The notes below the pieces were generated by a model that worked only from the letters and a program-made list of their open reading frames with translations, was not told the origin of the DNA and searched no databases. From the NCBI RefSeq assembly GCF_000284035.1, contig NC_016887.1:1426001-1490000 (forward strand): 64,000 bases of DNA, in the 5' to 3' direction. Both the position numbers and the translations under genes were made by a program. The first letter of the stretch is position 1; each line of letters begins with the position of its first letter. This document shows positions 1-10,370 of this stretch, piece after piece. This DNA comes from Nocardia cyriacigeorgica GUH-2 (GTDB lineage: Bacteria > Actinomycetota > Actinomycetes > Mycobacteriales > Mycobacteriaceae).

Positions 1-1
1 C

Positions 2-232
2 CAGACCGTCGACCGGGAATCGGCCTACGAGATGCTCGCCGCCAACGTCGCGGCGGCCGAACCGGAGGCCGAGCCGCAGCCGGTGCCCGGACGGTCGCCG
101 AGCGCGGAGGAGGATTCGGCCGCCGAACGGATCATGAAGAATCCGGCGGTCAAGAGCTTCCTGCGCTCGGCGGCCACGGTCGCCGGACGCGAGATCACCC
201 GCACCCTGTTCGGCACCCGGAAACGGCGCTGA
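2..232 (+). CDS. HerA-like helicase/ATPase (DUF853 family), 3' end only
   Basis: Only the last 76 codons are present; the gene enters from the left edge in the frame that begins at base 2. The C-terminus has the features of the HerA-like DUF853 ATPase family. It has a TVDRESAYEML segment, then an acidic Ala/Pro-rich linker, and ends in a basic tail (GREITRTLFGTRKRR). The nucleotide-binding core lies outside the window, so the assignment rests on the tail alone. Family members are soluble P-loop ATPases thought to act on DNA. There is a gap of about 100 bp before the next gene on the same strand. Confidence 0.7.
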   Translation, partial: QTVDRESAYEMLAANVAAAEPEAEPQPVPGRSPSAEEDSAAERIMKNPAVKSFLRSAATVAGREITRTLFGTRKRR

Positions 233-333
233 GGGCCGGTCGCGACCGAGTAACCGCTGGTCGCCGGCCCATTTGCGCGGCGATTGCTCCTGCGGCAGAC
301 TCGTGAGCCCGGGACCGATTCGGGAGGACCGAC

Positions 334-1308
334 GTGAGGATGTTCCGCGCGCTCGCGCTCACCGCCTTCGCGCTCATCCCTGTCGTCGGTTGCGGAGCCG
401 AGGCGAACGAGGCGGCCGACCCGGCGCCGGCGTCACCGTTTCCGTCGCCGGTGATCCCCGCGCCACCGCCGCAGTTCTGGTCGACCCCCGCCACCACCCC
501 GCAGCAGCACGCCACCGTCGCGCAGGCCACCCGGCAGATCGATGTGTGCTCGTTGCTGCCGCGCGATGTCCTCGACGATCTCGGCAGCGTGGACAGTGTC
601 ACGGTCGGGCTCGACTCGTGCCGCGCGATCCTCGGCGCCTCGGGTGCGACGGGCACGCTCACCTGGCACGCGACACTGCTACCCGAGCTGGCCCCGGGCC
701 ATGGCACCAACAAACACCTCGGTGACGTGAACGTACTGCTGGTGCCCGACCGCCCCGACGGGCCGCCCGGTTCCTGCGGCGCCACCGTCCGCTTCCCGGC
801 CGGTGCCGCGTTCTATCTCGGCGCGACCACACCCGGACAGGACCCGTGCGCGGTTGCCGACCGGCTGCTGCCCGGCATGATCGACCGCTGGCGGCAGTCA
901 CCGCCGCAGGGCACCTCGCGCGACACCGAGCCCTCGGTACTGCTGGGCGCCGACCCGTGCGCGGTGCGCGCGAAGCTGCCCGGCACCACCGACACCGATC
1001 AGCGGCGGCTCACCCAATGCCTGTTCGGCTACCGCAACGAGACCGTCACCGTCAGCTACGAGTACCGCGATCCCGCCCACGTCGCGGCGAACAGCACGAT
1101 GGAGCAGATCGGCGACCGTCCGGTGCACCGCTGGGCCTCGCTCTACGACAGCCGCATTCCCATCCTGACTGCCGTCGTCGGTCCCGAATTACCGCCCGGC
1201 AGTACGGTATTCGGCCCGCGTGTGCCGGTCGTCGAAGTCTCCGCTACCACCTATGAGGTGACCAGGGAAGTGATGGAGCAGGTGCTCGCCTTGTTCCCGT
1301 CGCGGTAA
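334..1308 (+). CDS. Secreted lipoprotein, DUF3558-like
   Basis: A 324-residue exported protein. It begins with a short basic n-region and a hydrophobic stretch ending in a lipobox (VVGC, Cys about residue 20), so it is probably a lipid-anchored surface protein. A Pro-rich linker follows, then a Cys-containing module opening DVCSLLPRDVLDDLG. This resembles the Cys-LL-x(5)-L start of the actinobacterial DUF3558 lipoproteins. A second similar Cys-containing segment (DPCAVRAKLPG) near residue 208 suggests two related halves. The GTG start at 334 has a GGGAGG ribosome-binding site 6 bp upstream. Family function is unknown. It stands alone, convergent with the mycolate reductase gene. Confidence 0.7.
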   Translation: MRMFRALALTAFALIPVVGCGAEANEAADPAPASPFPSPVIPAPPPQFWSTPATTPQQHATVAQATRQIDVCSLLPRDVLDDLGSVDSVTVGLDSCRAILGASGATGTLTWHATLLPELAPGHGTNKHLGDVNVLLVPDRPDGPPGSCGATVRFPAGAAFYLGATTPGQDPCAVADRLLPGMIDRWRQSPPQGTSRDTEPSVLLGADPCAVRAKLPGTTDTDQRRLTQCLFGYRNETVTVSYEYRDPAHVAANSTMEQIGDRPVHRWASLYDSRIPILTAVVGPELPPGSTVFGPRVPVVEVSATTYEVTREVMEQVLALFPSR

Positions 1309-1482
1309 TCGGCGCGCCACCGGAGCGCCCGGCGGCCGTATCGTCGCCGTAGCGCAGCACGTCAGCTCCGCGCGAGAGGGCTCTTTCTCCCAGCAGGTGC
1401 AGATGCGGGCGCACACGCTGGGGAGGCGGCACCCGTGCCGGGCAATTCACCGCCGACTCCGACCCCGTTCGGACCGCGGTGA

Positions 1483-2286
1483 TCAGCCGCCGAGCTTCTT
1501 GTAGAACGCTCCCGCGACCGGCGCGGTGACCGCACGGGGCCCGTACTGCCCGGCCACGCTCATGCCCTTCGAGATCAGGCCCGGCACGATTCGCATCTTG
1601 TTGCGGGCCAGCGCGTCGATGGAGACCTTGGCGGTGTACTCGGAGGACACCCACATGAAGTCGGGGACCATGCGGTCGACGATGGAGGCTTCCGACGGAT
1701 CGGGCGTCTCGGTGCGGACCGGGCCGGGCGCCAGCAGCGTCACATGGACGCCGGTGCCCTTCAGTTCGCCGCGCAGCGATTCGGAGAAGGTATTGGCGAA
1801 GGCCTTGCTCGCGGCGTAGGTGGCGTTGTTCGGGATCGGCATATTGCCGGCCGCCGAGCCGCTGATCAGGATGCCGCCCGCGCCGCGCTCGATCATGCCG
1901 GGCAGCACGGCCAGGCTCAGGTCGTGCACCGCGACGGCATTGAGTTCGAGCTGGTCGCGCTCATAGGCGGGATCGAGTTCGGCGACCGGGCCGAAGGTCG
2001 CGATGCCCGCGTTGTTGCACAGGATGGCGATATCGCGCGCCGACAGTTCCTCCACCAGCGGCGCCCGCTGCTCCCGGTCGGCCAGGTCGACCGCGCGCAC
2101 CTCGGCGGTGATGCCGTGCGCGAGGGTCAGCCGGTGCGCCAGCTCTTCGAGAATGTCCCCGCGCCGGGCCACCAGGATCAGCGAGTACCCGCGCATGGCC
2201 AGCTCGGCGGCCAGCGCGGTTCCGATCCCGGACGACGCTCCGGTGACGACGGCACGGTTATCGGCAGTGGGGGAAGGCAAGCTCAC
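1483..2286 (-). CDS. cmrA: Mycolate reductase, short-chain dehydrogenase (CmrA/Rv2509 type)
   Basis: A 267-residue short-chain dehydrogenase. The N-terminal Rossmann motif is TGASSGIG, the active site has the usual Ser followed by YAASK, and NNAG is present. From memory it matches M. tuberculosis Rv2509/CmrA along its length, including AVHDLSLAVLPGMIERGAGG, PIPNNATYAASKAF and LAPGPVRTETPD. CmrA reduces the 3-oxo intermediate left by Pks13 condensation to the mature 3-hydroxy mycolic acid. The GTG start at 2286 gives an N-terminus (MSLPSPTADNRAVVTG) that aligns with the family; the reading frame stays open 61 codons further upstream, but that stretch looks non-coding. It implies a mycolate-containing cell wall. 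Confidence 0.82.
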   Translation of the reverse strand: MSLPSPTADNRAVVTGASSGIGTALAAELAMRGYSLILVARRGDILEELAHRLTLAHGITAEVRAVDLADREQRAPLVEELSARDIAILCNNAGIATFGPVAELDPAYERDQLELNAVAVHDLSLAVLPGMIERGAGGILISGSAAGNMPIPNNATYAASKAFANTFSESLRGELKGTGVHVTLLAPGPVRTETPDPSEASIVDRMVPDFMWVSSEYTAKVSIDALARNKMRIVPGLISKGMSVAGQYGPRAVTAPVAGAFYKKLGG

Positions 2287-2514
2287 GCCAAGAGCGTAAG
2301 CGACTCGGGCCGGCCACGTACCGCTGGCCGGATCGCAACCGCGGTGGGTGCTCGCCGCGATGTAGCGCCTCGAGTTGGCGGTGCCTGCCGCACGGAGGCC
2401 GGGCCCTCCTCGCGGCGATCCAGTGTCCGGAACCCAGCCGCATCGTCGCTCGGAGGTGGGTAAACACACTCGCCCGGCTGTGGCGCGGTATGTCGGCTCA
2501 CCAGCCGGGCCGAG

Positions 2515-4572
<2,058 letters not shown>

Positions 4573-5145
4573 TCAGTCCGCGCCCGGGGCTGACGGGCGC
4601 GATGGCGGAGTGTTCGGTCGCAGCGCTTGCAGGACCTCGTCGCACCATTCGGCGGACCCGAGCTCCTTGCGGATGCCCGCGCGGAGCACCAGGTACTGGT
4701 GCAGCCCGGCGCCGGTGAGCTGATCCGGCGCCGGGAAGTCTCGTTTTTCGATGAGCCGGTACAGCTCGAGCTGCCGCAGGTGTTCGTCGCGGCGCCGGGT
4801 GACCTCGGTGAGCAGCGCGTCCAGATCGCCGTAGGCGGCCGCGCGCACCTTGACGAAGAATTCACTGCGCTCGCGTTCGGGTTCGGTGGGTTCGGCGATC
4901 CAGCGCGCCAGTTCCGCGCGACCGGCCTCGCTCACCGAGTAGACCTTCTTGTCCGGCCTGCCCTCCTGGACCACCGATTCGCTGTGCAGCCAGCCGGATT
5001 CCTCCATGCGGCGCAGCACCCGATAGATCTGCTGATGGGTGGCGCTCCAGAAATAGCCGATCGACTTGTCGAACCGCCGGGCCAGTTCGTATCCGGAACC
5101 GGCGCGTTCGGTCAGTGAGACCAGCAGGGCATGCTCGAGAGCCAT
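4573..5145 (-). CDS. PadR family transcriptional regulator, AphA-like
   Basis: A 190-residue regulator. The N-terminal winged helix (MALEHALLVSLTERAGSGYE, then IGYFWSATHQQIYRVLRRM) and the helical C-terminal half fit the PadR subfamily that includes Vibrio AphA, rather than short PadR proteins. AphA likewise has IGYFWKASHQQVYRELNKM. The ATG at 5145 is chosen because it begins the conserved domain; the frame is open far upstream but lacks recognisable sequence there. It sits directly upstream of fadH. A perfect dyad, CTATGCA-N6-TGCATAG, lies 30 bp upstream of the start and is a likely autoregulatory operator. The natural effector is unknown; a fatty-acid or acyl-CoA signal is an inference from the neighbour. 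Confidence 0.85.
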   Translation of the reverse strand: MALEHALLVSLTERAGSGYELARRFDKSIGYFWSATHQQIYRVLRRMEESGWLHSESVVQEGRPDKKVYSVSEAGRAELARWIAEPTEPERERSEFFVKVRAAAYGDLDALLTEVTRRRDEHLRQLELYRLIEKRDFPAPDQLTGAGLHQYLVLRAGIRKELGSAEWCDEVLQALRPNTPPSRPSAPGAD

Positions 5146-5174
5146 GCCACACAGGGTATCTGAGACCGCAAGTA

Positions 5175-5194
5175 CTATGCAACTGGGTGCATAG
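5175..5194. promoter_or_regulatory. Palindromic operator, AphA/PadR type
   Basis: CTATGCA-ACTGGG-TGCATAG, perfect 7-bp arms around a 6-bp spacer. It lies between the divergent padR-fadH operon and the MFS gene. The TATGCA-N6-TGCATA form is the operator type recalled for Vibrio AphA, which the adjacent regulator resembles. Confidence 0.7.
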
Positions 5195-5344
5195 CGAGAA
5201 ATCGGGTGTCGTGCGGCCGGTATGGGCAGAGCCGATTGCTGCCGGCTCGTCGCGCCGTCCCGGCGGGGGTTACCGCCGGCATCGGAATCGCGCGGCGCGC
5301 CTGAAGCCGGGCTACCGCGGTCCCGCTCGAGTAGGGTTCGCGGT

Positions 5345-6691
5345 ATGAGCGAGGTCGACGTGCGCGGTGCGGCCGGAACCGGGCGCGGCCAGGTGGTGGC
5401 GTGGGGGCTGTGGGACTGGGGATCGGCCGCTTTCAACGCCGTCATCTTGACCTTCGTGTTCTCGGTGTATCTGACCGACAGCGTGGGCGACGATCTGCCG
5501 GGCGGGATCTCGGCCAGCGCGTGGCTGGGCTGGGCGCTCGGTATCGCCGGGCTGGTGGTCGCGCTCACCGCGCCGATCAGCGGACAGCGCTTCGACGCGA
5601 CGGCCAACCGCAAACGGTCCCTCGGCGTGCTCACCGCGCTGACGGTCGCCGCGATGGGCGCGATGTTCTTCGTCCACGACGACTACCGCGATCTGTGGCT
5701 GGGACTGGTGCTGCTCGGCTTCGGCTCGGCCTGTTTCGAGCTGGCCAACGTGCCCTACAACGCCATGCTGCGCCAGGTATCCACCCCGTCCACGGTGGGC
5801 CGGGTCTCCGGATTCGGCTGGGCCATGGGCTATTTCGGCGGCATCTTCCTGCTGCTGATCTGCTACCTCGGCTTCATTGCCGGCGACGGCGACCGGCGCG
5901 GGCTGTTCGGCATCCCCACCGATGACGGCCTCAATATCCGGCTGGTCGCGGTGCTGGCCGCGGTGTGGTTCGCGACGTTCGCGCTGCCGGTGTTGTTCGC
6001 CGTGCCCGAAGTGGTGCGCACCGGCGCCGACCCCGGCGCGGCGAGCGCCGGATTGCTCGGCTCCTACCGGGTGCTGTGGCGCGACCTGCGTGAGCTGTGG
6101 ATCGACGACCGGCGCACCGTCGGATTCCTGTTGGCCAGCGCCATCTTCCGCGACGGCCTGGCGGGGGTGTTCACCTTCGGCGCGGTGCTGGCGGTCGGTG
6201 TGTACGGCTTCGCCGATGACGATGTGCTGCTGTTCGGCATCGCCGCCAATGTGGTCGCGGCGCTGGGCGCGGTCGTCGCGGGACGTTTCGACGACCGGGT
6301 CGGCCCGAAGCGGGTGATCGTGGTGTCGCTGGTGTCGATGCTGATCTGCGGCACCGCGCTGCTGGTGGTCTCCGGTCCGGTCATGTTCTGGGTGTTCGGC
6401 CTGCTGCTGACAGTGTTCGTCGGACCGGCCCAATCCTCGGCCCGCTCGTTCCTGGCCCGGCTCGCGCCCGCGGGACGGGAAGGCCAGCTGTTCGGCCTCT
6501 ACACCACCACCGGCCGGGCGGTGTCGTTCCTGGCGCCGATGCTGTTCGGCTTCTTCGCCTGGGCCTTCGCCACCGACCGCGCGGGCATTGTGGGCCTGCT
6601 CGTGGTGCTCGCGCTCGGGCTACTCGCCCTGCTCGCCGTTCCCGGGCCGGACCCGGTGCGGGAATCCGCGGGTTTCGCCGAGGACAAATGA
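5345..6691 (+). CDS. MFS transporter, UMF1/Atg22-like family
   Basis: A 448-residue integral membrane protein with about 12 hydrophobic helices. The N-terminal pattern (AWGLWDWGSAAFNAVILTFV, then a TANRKR loop) and the FELANVPYNAML segment are characteristic of the UMF1 branch of the major facilitator superfamily. Substrates of that branch are mostly undefined. The start was placed at ATG 5345 because the open frame further upstream encodes Arg/Gly-rich, non-membrane sequence. It is transcribed divergently from padR-fadH, with the shared intergenic palindrome lying nearer padR. It may therefore belong to the same regulatory unit, but this is an inference. Confidence 0.82.
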   Translation: MSEVDVRGAAGTGRGQVVAWGLWDWGSAAFNAVILTFVFSVYLTDSVGDDLPGGISASAWLGWALGIAGLVVALTAPISGQRFDATANRKRSLGVLTALTVAAMGAMFFVHDDYRDLWLGLVLLGFGSACFELANVPYNAMLRQVSTPSTVGRVSGFGWAMGYFGGIFLLLICYLGFIAGDGDRRGLFGIPTDDGLNIRLVAVLAAVWFATFALPVLFAVPEVVRTGADPGAASAGLLGSYRVLWRDLRELWIDDRRTVGFLLASAIFRDGLAGVFTFGAVLAVGVYGFADDDVLLFGIAANVVAALGAVVAGRFDDRVGPKRVIVVSLVSMLICGTALLVVSGPVMFWVFGLLLTVFVGPAQSSARSFLARLAPAGREGQLFGLYTTTGRAVSFLAPMLFGFFAWAFATDRAGIVGLLVVLALGLLALLAVPGPDPVRESAGFAEDK

Positions 6692-6761
6692 CCCGGGCGG
6701 ATGCCCGTCGAGAGGGCGCGTGCCGGGACTCTGCCCGCCCCGATCCAGAAGGCAGGCCCGG

Positions 6762-7397
6762 CTACGGCTTCCAGACGCCCATGCCCAGCGCGATGAGCCG
6801 GACCTGGTACACCGTGCGGTCGATGGTGCCCTGCTGATCGCGGGGCGCGGCGGCGACGTAATCGGCGATGCCGTCGGCCACGGTGGACACGATCAGGTCC
6901 GCCGCCAGCTCGAGATCCTCCGACGACCACGAATCCAGCGCGCTGATCCGGGAGAAGTCGACCACCAGTTCGCGCACGATCAACTGCATCTCCGTGGCGA
7001 TCGCCCGGCGCAGGGTGGCCGAGCCGCCCCGGCGTTCCCGGGTCAGGAAACCGAACAGCTCGCGCTTCTCGGCCACCTGATCGAAGACGAAGCGCACCGT
7101 TTCCGACAGCTGCGGGTCCGGCCTGCGGCGCACCTGCCGCAGTGCCAGGCGCAGGGCCTTGACGCCCTCGTCGACGAGGGTGGCGCCCAGATCGTCCAGT
7201 GAGGCGAAATGCCGGTAGAACGCCGTGGGCACGATGCCGGCCGAGCGCGCGATCTCACGCAGGCTGAGCGCGGCGAACCCGCGCTCCGCGGCCAGGGCAA
7301 GCGTCCCGTCCAGCAGCGCCTGTCGAGTGCGTTCTTTGCGCTCGACTCGGGTTTCCGCCTGTTCGCTCATCACGGTGAGCATACATCCGTTCACCAT
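6762..7397 (-). CDS. TetR family transcriptional regulator of the desaturase operon
   Basis: A 211-residue one-component regulator. The helix-turn-helix runs SLREIARSAGIVPTAFYRHF, preceded by the usual ERKERTRQALLD helix. The C-terminal all-helical part is the ligand and dimer domain. It is transcribed divergently from the ferredoxin reductase/desaturase operon, and a perfect 16-bp palindrome lies between them. By analogy with DesT- and FabR-type TetR proteins it probably senses acyl-CoA or fatty acid and controls desaturation. The first ATG (7397) has a GGAGAAAG ribosome-binding site about 9 bp upstream; the ATG at 7370 (MSEQAETRVERK) is a plausible alternative. Confidence 0.85.
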   Translation of the reverse strand: MVNGCMLTVMSEQAETRVERKERTRQALLDGTLALAAERGFAALSLREIARSAGIVPTAFYRHFASLDDLGATLVDEGVKALRLALRQVRRRPDPQLSETVRFVFDQVAEKRELFGFLTRERRGGSATLRRAIATEMQLIVRELVVDFSRISALDSWSSEDLELAADLIVSTVADGIADYVAAAPRDQQGTIDRTVYQVRLIALGMGVWKP

Positions 7398-7476
7398 GTG
7401 CTCTTTCTCCAGATGTAGTTCGCGTCACACCAGCTGCTGGTTGACATCCGTCCCCGGTCATCAGTCACACTATTGA

Positions 7477-7492
7477 GTGTACAGACGTACAC
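7477..7492. promoter_or_regulatory. Palindromic TetR operator upstream of the desaturase operon
   Basis: GTGTAC-AGAC-GTACAC, a perfect dyad 60 bp upstream of the reductase start and 80 bp from the tetR start. A TTGACA hexamer (7441-7446) lies 30 bp to its left. Position and symmetry suit a TetR dimer repressing the operon and possibly itself. Confidence 0.65.
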
Positions 7493-7551
7493 CGAAATTT
7501 GTCTCGGGCTCGACTGCCGAGTGTGACCAACGACAGGCACGGAGAAACCGC

Positions 7552-8610
7552 ATGGTGGATCTCATCAATCTGGTGCAGACCCTGACCACACCGCATCCGC
7601 TCGACCGCTATCTGGAGCTGGTGCGCCCGATGCTCACCGCCCGGGATATGCGGGCGGAGATCGTGCGGGTGGACCGTTCGGTGCCCGGTACGGTCTCGCT
7701 GTCACTGCGGCCGACGCGTCAGTGGGCCGGCTTCCGGGCCGGCCAGTTCGTGCAGATCGGCGTCGTCATCGACGGGGTGCGCCACACCCGCTGCTATTCA
7801 CCGGTGAATTCGCAGCACCAGCGCGACCGTCGCATCGACCTGACCATCCGGGTGCATCCGGAAGGCCTGGTGTCGCGCTATCTGCACCGCGCCGCCGAGC
7901 CGGGGCTGGTCGTCGATCTGGCACCCGCCTCGGGTGTGTTCCATCTACCCGACGAGCGCCCCGACCGGGTACTGCTGATCAGTGGCGGCAGCGGCATCAC
8001 GCCGGTGCTGTCGATGCTGCGCACCCTCACCGAAGAGGGCTACACCGGTCCGGTGGTGTTCCTGCATTACGCCCGTTCGCCGGAATACGTGCCGCACCGC
8101 GCGGAACTGGACGCCATCGCCGCCGCCAATCCGAATGTCAGCGTGCAGATGCGGTACCCGGAGCTGGACGGCAGTGCGTTCGACTACGACGAACTGGAGC
8201 GGACCGCACCGTGGTTCGCCGACGCGCATACTTACCTGTGCGGTCCGGCGCCGCTGATGGATTCGGTGCGCCGGGTGTTCGACGCCGAACAGCTCGGCGA
8301 CCGCCTGCACACCGAGGAATTCACCGTCTCGGTGGCACCGGTCGACGCCGCCGACGCGCACGGCACCATCACCTTCTCCGCCAGTGGCGTCAGCGCCGAC
8401 GACACCGGCGAGAGCCTGCTCGAACAGGCCGAGGCGGCCGGGCTGAACCCGGAATACGGCTGCCGGATGGGGATCTGCTTCTCCTGCACCGCCGTCCGGC
8501 GCACCGGCTGCACCCGCAACCTGCGCACCGGTGAGACCGACGCCGATCCCGATCAGCCCATCCAACTCTGCGTCAGCGCCGCCGTCGGCGACGTCGACAT
8601 CGACATCTGA
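7552..8610 (+). CDS. Ferredoxin reductase with C-terminal 2Fe-2S domain (Rv3230c-like desaturase partner)
   Basis: A 352-residue soluble electron-transfer protein with three modules: an FAD-binding barrel (RHTRCYSPVNS), an NAD(P)H domain (LLISGGSGITPVLSMLRTL), and a C-terminal plant-type 2Fe-2S ferredoxin domain. The cluster cysteines are in EYGCRMGICFSC and a last QLC near the C-terminus. M. tuberculosis Rv3230c has this architecture and passes electrons from NADPH to the acyl-CoA desaturase DesA3. Here too the desaturase gene follows, 20 bp downstream. ATG 7552 has a GGAG ribosome-binding site. The reading frame extends upstream to 7477, but that overlaps the operator and looks non-coding. 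Confidence 0.88.
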   Translation: MVDLINLVQTLTTPHPLDRYLELVRPMLTARDMRAEIVRVDRSVPGTVSLSLRPTRQWAGFRAGQFVQIGVVIDGVRHTRCYSPVNSQHQRDRRIDLTIRVHPEGLVSRYLHRAAEPGLVVDLAPASGVFHLPDERPDRVLLISGGSGITPVLSMLRTLTEEGYTGPVVFLHYARSPEYVPHRAELDAIAAANPNVSVQMRYPELDGSAFDYDELERTAPWFADAHTYLCGPAPLMDSVRRVFDAEQLGDRLHTEEFTVSVAPVDAADAHGTITFSASGVSADDTGESLLEQAEAAGLNPEYGCRMGICFSCTAVRRTGCTRNLRTGETDADPDQPIQLCVSAAVGDVDIDI

Positions 8611-8630
8611 CAACTGAAGGGGAGCAACCG

Positions 8631-9815
8631 ATGACCATTCTGACCGAGACCAAGGACGGCCCGCTCGTCCTCACCCCGGAGCAGGTCGAGGAGATCGGCC
8701 GCGCGCTCGATGAGCTGCGCGATCGCGTCGTCGCCGACCTCGGTGAGCGCGACCGCGAATACATCTACTCGATCATCAAGGCACAGCGCGGTTTCGAGGT
8801 CGCCGGCCGCGGCCTGATGTATCTGGGCTTCCTGCCGCCGTTCTGGCTGGCCGGTGTCGCCGCGCTCGGTGTGTCGAAGATCCTCGACAACATGGAGATC
8901 GGCCACAACGTCATGCACGGCCAGTACGACTGGATGCGTGAACAGGGCCTCAATTCCCGGGTGTTCGAATGGGATACGGTCTGCCCGGCCGATCAGTGGA
9001 AGCATTCGCACAACTACATGCACCACACCTACACCAACATCCACGGGCGCGACCGCGACATCGGCTACGGCATCCTGCGCATCGACGAGGATCAGAAGTG
9101 GAATCCGTACTACCTGGGCAACCCGCTGTACGCGTTCCTGCTGATGGTCTTCTTCGAGTGGGGCGTGATGCTGCACGACCTGGAGGCCGACAACATCATC
9201 CAGGGCAAGCGCAAGTGGTCGGATCTGAAGCCGCTGATCAAGGGGCAGCTGCGCAAGTCCGGCCGGCAGGTGCTCAAGGACTACATCATCTTCCCGGCGC
9301 TGACCGGGCCGCTGTTCGTCAGCACACTGGCGGGCAACTTCACCGCGAACCTGGTCCGCAACCTGTGGGCGTACTCGATCATCTTCTGCGGACACTTCCC
9401 CTCGGGCGTACAGACGTTCACCGAGGAAGAGACCGAGTTCGAGACCCGCGGTGAGTGGTACGTGCGCCAGATGCTCGGCTCGGCCAACATCACCGGCGGC
9501 AAACTGTTCCACATCATGTCCGGCAACCTGTCGCACCAGATCGAGCACCATCTGTTCCCGGACCTGCCCGCCAACCGGTACCCGGAGATCGCGCCCGAGG
9601 TGAAGGCGCTGTGCGAGAAATACGGCCTGCCGTACAACACCGGGCCGCTCGGCAAGCAGATCGCTTCGGTGTGGGCGAAGATTTTCCAGCTGGCATTGCC
9701 GCCGCAACTGCTCGAATCCCGTTTCGCCGCCCTGCTGCCCGCTGCACTACGGAAGCGAAAGGCCCCCGGTGTTATCGTGATGCGACAGCGGAAGGCTACC
9801 GAAGTGGGCGTGTAA
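8631..9815 (+). CDS. desA3: Membrane acyl-CoA Delta9 desaturase
   Basis: A 394-residue integral-membrane, di-iron desaturase. The histidine boxes are GHNVMH, HNYMHHT and HQIEHH, in the usual order and spacing, between hydrophobic segments near residues 60-90, 165-185 and 220-250. It introduces a double bond into stearoyl/palmitoyl chains using O2 and electrons from the adjacent reductase. It corresponds to M. tuberculosis DesA3 (Rv3229c). Ribosome-binding site GGGGAG, 20-bp gap from the reductase gene. The stop codon abuts the ATG of the next small gene (TAAATG), implying translational coupling. Confidence 0.9.
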   Translation: MTILTETKDGPLVLTPEQVEEIGRALDELRDRVVADLGERDREYIYSIIKAQRGFEVAGRGLMYLGFLPPFWLAGVAALGVSKILDNMEIGHNVMHGQYDWMREQGLNSRVFEWDTVCPADQWKHSHNYMHHTYTNIHGRDRDIGYGILRIDEDQKWNPYYLGNPLYAFLLMVFFEWGVMLHDLEADNIIQGKRKWSDLKPLIKGQLRKSGRQVLKDYIIFPALTGPLFVSTLAGNFTANLVRNLWAYSIIFCGHFPSGVQTFTEEETEFETRGEWYVRQMLGSANITGGKLFHIMSGNLSHQIEHHLFPDLPANRYPEIAPEVKALCEKYGLPYNTGPLGKQIASVWAKIFQLALPPQLLESRFAALLPAALRKRKAPGVIVMRQRKATEVGV

Positions 9816-10157
9816 ATGATCGGGAAATTCGAAGCCAACAAGGATCTGATCCAGGAATTGACGTCCTCCGGCGCCCGGCATGTCGGCAATATCGCCACCA
9901 TCATCACCGGCACCGTCCAGGAGGTCACCCGGGAGATCGGTGAGTGGATCACCGACGCGATCGAAATGAACGAGGCGGCGGCCGCGGCCAAGCGCGACGC
10001 CGCCGCCGAGCCGGTCGCGGCCGGCGCCGGCGACGAGCTCGACCCCGAGCCGGCTCCGGTCGAGCGCGACCTCGATCCGCGGTTCACTCCGGACGCCGCC
10101 CCGGCAAGCTACGTCGAGGCCGAGATCGTCGATCCGGAGACCGACAGCCCGCGCTAG
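9816..10157 (+). CDS. Conserved small protein coupled to the desaturase, function unknown
   Basis: A 113-residue soluble protein. Its first half (about residues 1-50) is a predicted amphipathic helical region (FEANKDLIQELTSSG, then ATIITGTVQEVTREIGEWI). The second half is an Ala/Pro/Glu/Asp-rich, probably disordered acidic tail. No catalytic motif or membrane helix is seen. It starts at the base after the desaturase stop, so translation depends on the desaturase message. A role in desaturase stability or localisation is an inference from position. A strong hairpin follows it, suggesting it ends the operon. Confidence 0.65.
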   Translation: MIGKFEANKDLIQELTSSGARHVGNIATIITGTVQEVTREIGEWITDAIEMNEAAAAAKRDAAAEPVAAGAGDELDPEPAPVERDLDPRFTPDAAPASYVEAEIVDPETDSPR

Positions 10158-10191
10158 CCGCGGGCCGCCGACCACCATCGCGGCGAACCCC

Positions 10192-10260
10192 GTGGATGGC
10201 AGCGCCGGCGCCGAGGAGTCCGACTGGGACGGACAATCCCTCGGCGCCGGTGCGATCCAC
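10192..10260. terminator. Long inverted repeat ending the desaturase operon
   Basis: Left arm 10192-10215 and right arm 10238-10260 pair almost completely (GTGGAT, then CCGGCGCCGAGG), with a small bulge. The loop of about 22 nt contains a nested GTCC/GGAC stem. There is no U-tract. It probably acts as a terminator or RNA-stabilising structure. Confidence 0.55.
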
Positions 10261-10370
10261 CCGGTGCCGCTCACGTGCGCACGCCGTCGCCGCGGCGACC
10301 GGCGTATCCCCGGCAACTGCCCGCGCGTAGTGCCTGCGTACCGCATCCCGATGGGCTAGCCTCGGAGTTT

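Noticed and set aside
4573..5634. 353-codon version of the PadR-type regulator
   Set aside because: The extra 160 residues are low-complexity and would cover the operator and the start of the divergent MFS gene.
7441..7473. A complete sigma-70-like promoter for the desaturase operon
   Set aside because: TTGACA is perfect, but the best -10 candidate (CACTAT, 7468-7473) is 21 bp away, too far for a normal promoter. Only the palindrome was annotated.
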